39,589 bases of DNA, taken from contig JANXMS010000289.1 in the NCBI GenBank assembly GCA_025354525.1, positions 1-39,589 on the forward strand, given 5' to 3'. Source of the DNA: Acidobacteriota bacterium. GTDB taxonomy: Bacteria > Acidobacteriota > Terriglobia > Bryobacterales > Bryobacteraceae. Of the stretch, positions 16,841 through 23,794 are shown piece after piece. Below the pieces are notes generated by a model. It was given only the letters and a program-made list of their open reading frames with translations, was not told the origin of the DNA and searched no databases. How positions within the stretch are numbered: position 1 is the first letter of the stretch; the number at the start of each line of letters is the position of its first letter. A program made the position numbers and the translations under genes.

Positions 16841-18574
16841 TTAGTTTATCAGCAGCGCCTCCGTCCAACTCAAGAACTGGAACCCCGCAAAGCTAACGTC
16901 CGCCGTCAGCACGCCCATCTCCTTCGGAGCCAGCTTGTTCAATTGCAGAACCGCCTTCCCCTCCGACCGAGCCGGAACCAATACCTTCGTTGCCGCTTCC
17001 CGAACCGTCCACCCGGCCGGTACATTCCATTTCACCTCGAACGTCTGAGCGGCCGCCGAATGGTTCATCAACCGTAGCTCCACGGTCGTCTCCGCCGTCG
17101 CATAGGGATAGATTCGGGCCCAACTCTCATCCACAGCGTAGTTGGCATGGGGCAGGGGAGTCAGCTCTGCCAACAACTCCGCCCGCTTGCGCAGCTCTGC
17201 CCGCATCCGCTCCACTCGCGCAGAATCGTATCGAAACATTGGCAGCACATGCTGATTGATCAGCCAGTGTTTCCCGCCCAACTTCTCCAGAAGCTTCAGA
17301 CAATACAAATACCCCTCTTCCTCCCCCACGAAATTCCGGTTCTGCAAGCAATAATCGTCCGTACCCGAAGGCGTAAACGAATCGCCCACAAAAAAGATCT
17401 TTTCCCCCGATTCCCGTTCAATCGACAGCCCGCCATGATACAGCGTCTGACCGGGAAAAAAGTAACTGGCCATCTTAAATTCCCGCCACTCCCAACTCTC
17501 CGCCTCGCCCTTCGTTTCGCCCGTAATCGGGTTCGTTGTCAGGCACGGCATCCGATACCGGTCCGGGTGTTCCACGATGTCCTGAATCTTAGTGCTATAG
17601 ATCACTTTAGCCCCAAACCGCTTGGCCACTTTAGTCGCAAAATCCGTATGATCGTCGTGATAATGGGTAATCCACAGCCCCTCAAGATTCTTAAACCGGC
17701 CCGCCGCCTGCAACTCTGCCAGCTTCTCGACAATCTGCGGATATCCAGCGTCGAGCAAAAACGCGGCACCCGTCGGCGACACGAGCAAACGCGAGTTGCC
17801 AATCGCGATAATCCAGCCCGGCAGGTCCCGCTCCTCCGACATCGGCATCGGCGCCGAAGGCGGTCGTCCGATAGCGAGTTTCGCCCGCGTCTGCCAGCTT
17901 TCTTCGCCCCAGTACCACCGCAAAGCGTCGGTCGAGAAATGACTATCCAACAGCCGCTGCAGCCGATCAATCAGCAGCGCGATCTCTTTTTGCGGGTCTT
18001 CAATCGCCGGGCCCCTCGCCGGAATCAATCGGTCCGGCTTCTGCGCGGCCACCAACCGCAGGCTTGCGATCAGTTGCCCCGCCCGCGCAGCAAACCCATG
18101 ATAACCACGCGTCTTCGTCTCCGTCACCTCGCTCTGTAAGCTGTAAAGATCCAGCAGCCTACCGCCCGAATAGATCAGATCGCCCGTCGCGATCACCCGC
18201 TTTCCCTTCTGCTCAAACACGTAGGAAACCGCCCCGGCCGAATATCCGGGCGTTGCCAACACGCTGATCTTCGTCGGTCCAAATGTCAACGAATCACCGC
18301 CCTGCACCGTCCTTTCGATCGCTCGCGGGGCAATCGGCACCTTCGTCGATTTCTGCGCGTAGTCGTGGAAGCGCAGTTGCGAAAACAGGCGCCAAAACTT
18401 TGCGGGGTCCTCAAGCGCCCCAGCCTCGCCCGCCGGGACAATCAGCGCCCCTCCGGACGGAAGCACATCGCGACGAGTCGAAGTAACTAAAACGTGCGTC
18501 GCCTGGCCCGAATAAATGGCGACGTCGCCCGGAAGTAGAATGCTATTCAAAGCCATCGCGACAAGCAGGATCAT
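16841..18574 (-). CDS. Tandem metallo-beta-lactamase-fold protein, first domain metal-less
   Basis: A 577-residue exported protein. The start at 18574 overlaps the stop of the upstream oxidoreductase gene (ATGA) and follows TTGGAG by 6 bases; the ORF-track start is four codons earlier. Two metallo-beta-lactamase folds are readable. The second has intact metal motifs: THYHDDH at 303-309, and FFVGDSF and INQHVLPM further on. The first keeps the fold signature (GDSLTFGPTKISVLATPG, KRVIATGDLIYSGG) but its HxHxDH position reads TSTRRD and TPGH reads TPGY, so it cannot bind two metals. A C-terminal beta domain (VELRLMNHSAAAQTFEV, VPAGWTV) resembles NEW3-type Ig folds. A hydrolase is likely; the substrate is unknown. 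Confidence 0.88.
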   Translation of the reverse strand: MILLVAMALNSILLPGDVAIYSGQATHVLVTSTRRDVLPSGGALIVPAGEAGALEDPAKFWRLFSQLRFHDYAQKSTKVPIAPRAIERTVQGGDSLTFGPTKISVLATPGYSAGAVSYVFEQKGKRVIATGDLIYSGGRLLDLYSLQSEVTETKTRGYHGFAARAGQLIASLRLVAAQKPDRLIPARGPAIEDPQKEIALLIDRLQRLLDSHFSTDALRWYWGEESWQTRAKLAIGRPPSAPMPMSEERDLPGWIIAIGNSRLLVSPTGAAFLLDAGYPQIVEKLAELQAAGRFKNLEGLWITHYHDDHTDFATKVAKRFGAKVIYSTKIQDIVEHPDRYRMPCLTTNPITGETKGEAESWEWREFKMASYFFPGQTLYHGGLSIERESGEKIFFVGDSFTPSGTDDYCLQNRNFVGEEEGYLYCLKLLEKLGGKHWLINQHVLPMFRYDSARVERMRAELRKRAELLAELTPLPHANYAVDESWARIYPYATAETTVELRLMNHSAAAQTFEVKWNVPAGWTVREAATKVLVPARSEGKAVLQLNKLAPKEMGVLTADVSFAGFQFLSWTEALLIN

Positions 18575-19812
18575 GCCAGTCTCCAAGGCTTACGGTATTT
18601 GCGAGTGACCATTTGATTGGCTTTCGGGTCGCCGATAATTTGTTCCTTCGCGTCGTCCCAAGTAATCCGCCGACCCGTCCGATACGCGATGTTTCCTAGC
18701 AGCCCAGCCTTAGTCAGCTTATGGCCATACTCGATATCGCAGGTGGTCAACTTCCGGGATTTCACCGAATCTAAGAACTCGCGGATGTGGCCCGGCGAGT
18801 CTGGAATGGACGGCTCGGGCCGCTTGAAGTCCATCACCGGCTTACCCTTGACGAAAACCTGATGCGTGGCATAGTCGACAAAAAGACTACCCGCGGAGCC
18901 CTGAAACACGCATCCAATACCCTTGTCCTCGAACCCAGCCGGGGCCATCGGATTCAGGCCCCAAGTAAGATTCATCCCTGGGTATTCGTAAACGAGATCG
19001 AGAAAATTGGGCGTTTCCGCGTTATCGTCGGAAATCTCCCGCCGCCCGGTCGCCACCACGGATTTCGGAGCCGTCAGGTCCAGCGCCCAATACGCGACGT
19101 CGGTGATGTGGCACCAGAAGTCGATGAACATGCCGCCTGAATAGTCCCAAAAGTAACGGTAGTTGAAGTGAGCTCGGTTCGGGTTGTACGCGCGTTTCGG
19201 CGCCGGGCCAAGCCAAGTGGCGTAGTCGAAATTAGCGGGCGGAGGACCATCAGAGGGTGTGCCAAGCCCTTTCGTCTCCGACGTTTTCCAAATGTTGACG
19301 TGCTGGACCTTCCCAATAACCCCCGACCGGATCAGTTCAACAGCCCGCCGATAGTTCGGTAAGTCGTTATGAATATGATTCCCCATCTGCGTAACACGCT
19401 GGTGCTTCCGCGCCGCCTTTACCATCGCCCGACCCTCCCCGATCGAGTAACTCAGCGGCTTCTCCACGAACACGTCTTTCCCCGCGGCGCAGGCCTGCAC
19501 GGTAGGCATCGCGTGCCAATGGTCCGGCGTTGCAATACACACGGCGTCGATCGACTTATCCGCCAGCAGCTTGCGGAAATCCTTATAAGTCGTCGGCTCA
19601 TTCCCCCGGCTCTCTTTCACGATCCCCATCGCCCGGGACAAGTAACTTTCATCCAGGTCACACAGCGCGACAACGTTCATATCGGGATGTTTCAGGAAGC
19701 CACGAAGCCGATTCGTGCCCATATTCCCCACACCGATAAATCCAACGTTGATGCGATCGTTAGGGGCGGCCAAGGCGGCACCGGACAGAGCAAAGAAGGT
19801 TCGACGAGTCAC
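18571..19812 (-). CDS. Gfo/Idh/MocA-family oxidoreductase with leading signal sequence
   Basis: NAD(P)-dependent sugar dehydrogenase-type protein, about 413 residues. The N-terminus MTRRTFFALSGAALAAP looks like a twin-arginine signal, a common arrangement for this family in Acidobacteria and Planctomycetes. A Rossmann motif follows (VGFIGVGNMGTNRLRGF), then EKPLSYSIGEGRAMVKAARK with the family's conserved EKP, and a C-terminal domain with YRYFWDYSGGMFIDFWCHITDVAYWAL. The ORF extends upstream to 19959 through non-conserved sequence; I placed the start at GTG 19812 (TTG 19818 is the alternative), because the Tat-like motif follows. A GGAG abuts the GTG, so the spacing is poor and the start uncertain. 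It is cotranslated with the metallo-beta-lactamase-fold gene, suggesting a joint role in catabolism of a sugar-like compound. Confidence 0.88.
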   Translation of the reverse strand: MTRRTFFALSGAALAAPNDRINVGFIGVGNMGTNRLRGFLKHPDMNVVALCDLDESYLSRAMGIVKESRGNEPTTYKDFRKLLADKSIDAVCIATPDHWHAMPTVQACAAGKDVFVEKPLSYSIGEGRAMVKAARKHQRVTQMGNHIHNDLPNYRRAVELIRSGVIGKVQHVNIWKTSETKGLGTPSDGPPPANFDYATWLGPAPKRAYNPNRAHFNYRYFWDYSGGMFIDFWCHITDVAYWALDLTAPKSVVATGRREISDDNAETPNFLDLVYEYPGMNLTWGLNPMAPAGFEDKGIGCVFQGSAGSLFVDYATHQVFVKGKPVMDFKRPEPSIPDSPGHIREFLDSVKSRKLTTCDIEYGHKLTKAGLLGNIAYRTGRRITWDDAKEQIIGDPKANQMVTRKYRKPWRLA

Positions 19813-19871
19813 CTCCAAAGTATATTCGTTTGGAACGGAGCGTTCTGCCCACCCATGCCCTGATCCAGAAT

Positions 19872-19986
19872 TTACAACTGGTACAGCGACCGACGCGGCA
19901 TCACGTTCCGCTCCAATTTCTGGTCGCACCGCAAAACCAACTCCGGGAAGAACGCCCACTCTACAATCGTGTCGGTGGGGCTAGAC
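19872..19986 (-). pseudogene. C-terminal fragment of an unrecognised protein
   Basis: On the minus strand, in a frame not used by the oxidoreductase ORF extension, the sequence reads SSPTDTIVEWAFFPELVLRC, then DQKLERNVMPRRSLYQL and TAA. The composition is protein-like, with a natural-looking end, but no start or domain can be assigned. It lies directly downstream of the decayed lactonase and may be part of the same degraded block. Confidence 0.3.
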
Positions 19987-20757
19987 CCGAAACCGCTCTC
20001 GTAACCAGCGCAAGGAAATCGTCGAAATCACGGCTATCGCAAAATTATCCGCTGCCCCCGCGCTAGGTCGAATTCGTAGATTGACGTCTTCGCCGTCACA
20101 AACACCTCGGACCCTCCGCGCGAGTCGGTCCCTCCGGAGCACCACTAGCCCCTCGTCCTCGCGGACCCAGACATTACCCGCCGAATCAGTCTTAACTCCG
20201 TCCGGCCCACCGGCACGACCCTTTCGGTAGTGTCGGTCACAATAAAGCAAATCCTAGCGCGGCGAGAGCGCGGTGCCGTTCGGCGCTTGGCCGTCGTCGG
20301 CGAACACCGTCACCCCCTCCCGTCGAGACCACCGATACGCGGCGTTCTATCCGGTCTTCGCCGGATTCGCCCACTCGTACTTCTGCTTCAGATCGGTGAA
20401 GTAGATCGAGCCATCCGTTCTTACAACGACATCACTAGACCAATGCAAGCCCTTGCGCTGAAAACTTTCCGCGAGAATCGTAATCCGCCCCTCCGGCTCT
20501 GTCCTTGTAACTCAACCTCGCTCGCACAACCATCCGACCCCGCCGATCAAAAGCCAGCCCTTTGGCCAGATTGCTGCTATTGCGAACCACCCGTAGGTTC
20601 CCTTTCGACAGACAGCGGATTCTCTCTTCCCCAACGTCGCTGAAAAACAGGTCGCCCCGTCGGTCACACACCGGTCCTTACGGTGAACACAAAATCTGAG
20701 GACTTCCGCCACTCTCGGAGCGGCAAACGACGATAGGATCGCGCGGCGTATCGCGAA
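19987..20757 (-). pseudogene. SMP-30/gluconolactonase-family protein, decayed
   Basis: Segments of an SMP-30 (gluconolactonase-like) propeller appear in order on the minus strand but in changing frames. First GPVCDRRGDLFFSDVGEERIRCLS, where the conserved Glu codon before GPV reads TAA. Then LRVVRNSSNLAKGLAFDRRGRMVV, a shifted CERG with a stop and TRTEPEGRITILAESFQRKG, then SSDVVVRTDGSIYFTDLKQKYEWANPAKTG followed by TAG. Then VTVFADDGQAPNGTALSP, another stop, and GGPDGVKTDSAGNVWV. At least four lesions separate them, so no functional protein is made. Family members hydrolyse sugar lactones, which would fit the sugar oxidoreductase downstream. Confidence 0.8.
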
Positions 20758-20758
20758 T

Positions 20759-21520
20759 TCAGTAAAGTCGCAGGGTGGCCAGCAACGGCCGGTGGTCGCT
20801 CGCCAGAATCTCCGGCAAAACGCGCGCATCCCGCAGCGTCCACGCCGAACCCGGCCGCGCCAAAATGTAGTCGATCTGAACCTTCGGCTCGGCCACCGGG
20901 TACGTATGCAGCGGAACCCCCGCGCCGCTAATCATCCACGTGCCACTCAGCAGTTTCACCGCGGCGTTCGAGGGGTTCGCGTTGAAGTCTCCCGCTAAAA
21001 TCGCCGGCAGATCCGGCGAATCGTTCGCCAATCGGTTCGCCAGTTCCGCCCCCGCCAACCGATCAACCTGCGACTCATGATCCCAATGCGTTGCCATTAC
21101 GAGGATCGGATGGTGGCAGTCTTTCAGCCGAATCTCAGCCCGCAAAATCGACCTCGCCTCCCTTCCGAAGGAAGTCGGAATCGCGTGTACACCATGCCGC
21201 AAAATCGACCCCCTAACCAGCAACGCGTTCCCATACTCACCCCCATCGAACGCCATCGATTTGCCAAACAGCGCCCGCCGCTTCGTCAGTACAGCAAGCG
21301 TGGAAAGCGTATCCACGCCCCCGTTCCGCTTCGTCCGCTGGTCCACCTCTTGCAAAGCCACAATATCCGCCCGGCTCTTGCGGATAACCTTCGCGATCCG
21401 AGCCAAATCGAACTTGCCGTCGATGCCCTCGCCGTGGTGAATGTTGTAGGTCAGCACGCGCACCTCCTTGCAAGCTCCGGCGGCCAACACCGGCATGAGC
21501 AAGGCGAGAAGAAAGCGCAT
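20759..21520 (-). CDS. Exported endonuclease/exonuclease/phosphatase (EEP) family protein
   Basis: A 253-residue protein with a signal peptide (MRFLLALLMPVLAAGACK). It has all core EEP motifs: VLTYNIHHGEG near residue 25, ALQEVDQRT with the metal-binding Glu, ATHWDHES, AGDFNANPSN, and the terminal SDHRPLLATL with the catalytic His. The family includes DNases, sphingomyelinase-like and inositol-phosphate phosphatases; the short TYNIHHGEG form is common in secreted bacterial phosphodiesterases of unknown substrate. It starts 14 bp after the fpg stop, so it is likely in the same transcript. Confidence 0.9.
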   Translation of the reverse strand: MRFLLALLMPVLAAGACKEVRVLTYNIHHGEGIDGKFDLARIAKVIRKSRADIVALQEVDQRTKRNGGVDTLSTLAVLTKRRALFGKSMAFDGGEYGNALLVRGSILRHGVHAIPTSFGREARSILRAEIRLKDCHHPILVMATHWDHESQVDRLAGAELANRLANDSPDLPAILAGDFNANPSNAAVKLLSGTWMISGAGVPLHTYPVAEPKVQIDYILARPGSAWTLRDARVLPEILASDHRPLLATLRLY

Positions 21521-21534
21521 GACCGATTATGCAA

Positions 21535-22344
21535 CTACCGCTGGCACGCAGGGCAATGAAATGTACTGCGCCCCGCTTGCACAAACCGTTCAATCGGTCC
21601 CTTGCACCGCCGACACGCCTCTCCCAAACGCCCATACACCGCACACGCCAGCAAGTCCGCTTCCGGAAACTCCTCACCTGACCGCGTCACCCGAAACGTG
21701 TTCTCAATCGCAGCCGACAGCGTCTTCCGAATCGCCCGGTGCAGCGCCTTCCACGCCGCATCGTCCATCTCCGGAATCGCCCGCCCCGGCGCGATCCGTG
21801 CCGCATACAAGCTCTCCGCCGCCCAAATATTCCCCAATCCAACCACCTTCGATTGATCCAGCAAAAACGGCTTAATCGGCCCCTTCGCCCGTGCGCCACT
21901 GCCCTTCAGTTGTTGCCAAGTGAAGCCCTCGTCAAGCGGTTCCGGACCGTAATCAGCGAACACAGCCGCCAACTCCTCAGTCCGATGTAAATGCACATTT
22001 CCAAACGTCCGAGCGTCTTCAAAAACCAGCGCGGCACGATTCGACAACCCAAACCAGACCCGAGTAAACCGCGGCAGCACGCGCGCATCCGGAACCCAGT
22101 AAAAATGCCCCGTCATCCCCAATTGCACCCGCAACGTCCAGCCCCTATCCAAATGCAGCAACACGTTCTTTGCCCGCCGGGCGTAACCCACCACCTTGCG
22201 CCCCCGCACCGTCTCCGCCAGATCATCCGGCGATTGCGGCGCAATCAAGCTCGCCCGCAGCACCGTCGCCTCCCGAATCCGGACGCCCGTCGCACACTCC
22301 ACCAACCGCCGAACCATGTACTCCGCTTCCGGCAGCTCCGGCAC
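21535..22344 (-). CDS. mutM: Formamidopyrimidine-DNA glycosylase (Fpg/MutM)
   Basis: Base-excision repair enzyme removing oxidised purines such as 8-oxoguanine and cutting the abasic site. The 269-residue sequence starts (GTG) with PELPEAEYMVRRL, giving the catalytic Pro at position 2 after Met removal and the Glu next to it. AKNVLLHL carries the conserved Lys, LGMTGHF and GLGNIWAAESLYAARI are family segments, and the zinc finger is C244-x2-C247...C264-x2-C267 with GRSTFHCPACQ. The second position of the motif (EAEYMV rather than EVETV) is a variant; Nei-like enzymes start differently, so Fpg is preferred. The GTG overlaps the last base of the FHA gene's TAG. Confidence 0.94.
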   Translation of the reverse strand: MPELPEAEYMVRRLVECATGVRIREATVLRASLIAPQSPDDLAETVRGRKVVGYARRAKNVLLHLDRGWTLRVQLGMTGHFYWVPDARVLPRFTRVWFGLSNRAALVFEDARTFGNVHLHRTEELAAVFADYGPEPLDEGFTWQQLKGSGARAKGPIKPFLLDQSKVVGLGNIWAAESLYAARIAPGRAIPEMDDAAWKALHRAIRKTLSAAIENTFRVTRSGEEFPEADLLACAVYGRLGEACRRCKGPIERFVQAGRSTFHCPACQR

Positions 22345-23765
22345 TATTGCTTGTCCAAATGCGCCAGCGGATTATCGAAATCAAAACCGAACAGCCGCGG
22401 GTTCTCGCCGATCACCGAAGCCGAAACAATGTAGAACACGTAGTCGTAAGTCTCCTGCGGAATATCGGACCGAAACTCTGTCAGCAAACGCCAAAAATTT
22501 CTCTCGCGCGCATTGCTCGGCAGGCTCTTGATCCTTTTGATGACTCTACCCTCGCCCCAGTTGTAAGAAGCCATCACCAACAGTCCCGAAGCCAGCGAGT
22601 CCGTCGAATAGAGATCTTTCAGATACCGTGATGCCGCCCCCGTCGCCCTCTCCCAATTGTGCCGGTCGTCTCCCGTGTCGGGCCGCGGAAGGTCCGCCAA
22701 CGGGCCAATCTTCAAGCCATACTTCGCCCCCGTTTCCGGGATAAACTGCCACATCCCTTTTGCGATTCCCATGTACGTCGGCGGGCCGCTAATGAAAGGG
22801 TCGAAGTTGCTCTCCTGCATCGCCAAATAGAAAAACTGCGGCGGCAGCCCCTGGTTCAAAAGCTCAGAAGTTATCCGCGACGTGTAGTTGTTCTCCTTGG
22901 CCCGCATCACCGCCATCTTGTACCTTCCCGACCCCTGCCACTTCTTGATATAGTTCTCCACTTCCTCTTTGAACCCGGGCGGAATGTCCAGTTCGCACTC
23001 CCCCAAAACCCGCGAAATCCGCATGATCAATCGATCCTGTTCGCTCATCTTCGGGTCGTAGACCTTCAACGTCGTCAAAAACTTCTCGTAGTTCTTCTCC
23101 ATCTCCTGCCGACGCGTCCGGTACTTGCCGACGTTCTCAGCCTTTACGTTCGCGATGTCGACGTCGATCGCCTTCATCTGATAGAACAGCTCCTGCGCCA
23201 ACGCCTTCCGCTCGCTCAACTCCCGATGTTGATAGTACGCATACCCGGCAATCGCCAACGCCACCACCCCCACCCCACCCAGTGCCATCGCAAACTTCGA
23301 CCGCTGCTTCTTCTGCACCCGTTGAAACGCACTCCGGATCATCATCGTCTGATGGCCGGCTTCGCCCTGCGTCCCCGGCGTCAAATACTTTTCCGTGTAC
23401 GACTTCAGCACCATCGTGTGGCTGGCAACCGGGGCGGGAGCGGCCACCGCCGCAGCCGGCGGCTGCACTTCGAACCAAACCCACGGACCCTCCAGCCCCA
23501 GTCGCACGATCAGCGTCGGCGACACCGGCGCGCTCGTTACCCGTTCGCCATTCAGCAGGATGCCATTCGAGCTATTCAAATCCTGAATCCACCACTGGCC
23601 TTGCTCGTAGGAGACCTTCGCGTGTCGACGGCTAATGTGGCTGTCGTCGATCCGTAGTTCGCACTCTTCGGTCCTTCCAATATGAAACGTGGTCTGGAAG
23701 TGGTAGGTTTGAACGTTGTTCGAGTCTTGGCCGGTGTGGACGCGAAGTACTGGGACTGAACTCAT
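22344..23765 (-). CDS. FHA domain - transmembrane - lytic transglycosylase fusion
   Basis: A 473-residue protein with three parts. Residues 5-100 form an FHA phosphothreonine-binding domain (HIGRTEECELRIDDSHISRRHAKV, NSSNGILLNGERV). A linker with Ala/Pro and Thr residues follows, then one membrane segment at 158-178 (FAMALGGVGVVALAIAGYAYY) preceded by positive charges, which puts the FHA domain inside the cell. After an extracytoplasmic helical spacer, an SLT-type lytic transglycosylase domain starts near 310 (YLAMQESNFDP with catalytic Glu 318; GIAKGMWQFIPETGAKYGL; MASYNWGEGRV). It should cut peptidoglycan under control of a cytoplasmic Ser/Thr kinase signal. No kinase lies in the window. 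It is divergent from the LssY_C gene with only about 30 bp between starts. Confidence 0.9.
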   Translation of the reverse strand: MSSVPVLRVHTGQDSNNVQTYHFQTTFHIGRTEECELRIDDSHISRRHAKVSYEQGQWWIQDLNSSNGILLNGERVTSAPVSPTLIVRLGLEGPWVWFEVQPPAAAVAAPAPVASHTMVLKSYTEKYLTPGTQGEAGHQTMMIRSAFQRVQKKQRSKFAMALGGVGVVALAIAGYAYYQHRELSERKALAQELFYQMKAIDVDIANVKAENVGKYRTRRQEMEKNYEKFLTTLKVYDPKMSEQDRLIMRISRVLGECELDIPPGFKEEVENYIKKWQGSGRYKMAVMRAKENNYTSRITSELLNQGLPPQFFYLAMQESNFDPFISGPPTYMGIAKGMWQFIPETGAKYGLKIGPLADLPRPDTGDDRHNWERATGAASRYLKDLYSTDSLASGLLVMASYNWGEGRVIKRIKSLPSNARERNFWRLLTEFRSDIPQETYDYVFYIVSASVIGENPRLFGFDFDNPLAHLDKQ

Positions 23766-23794
23766 CGCTTCTATAGTGCGATACTCTTGGAGGT

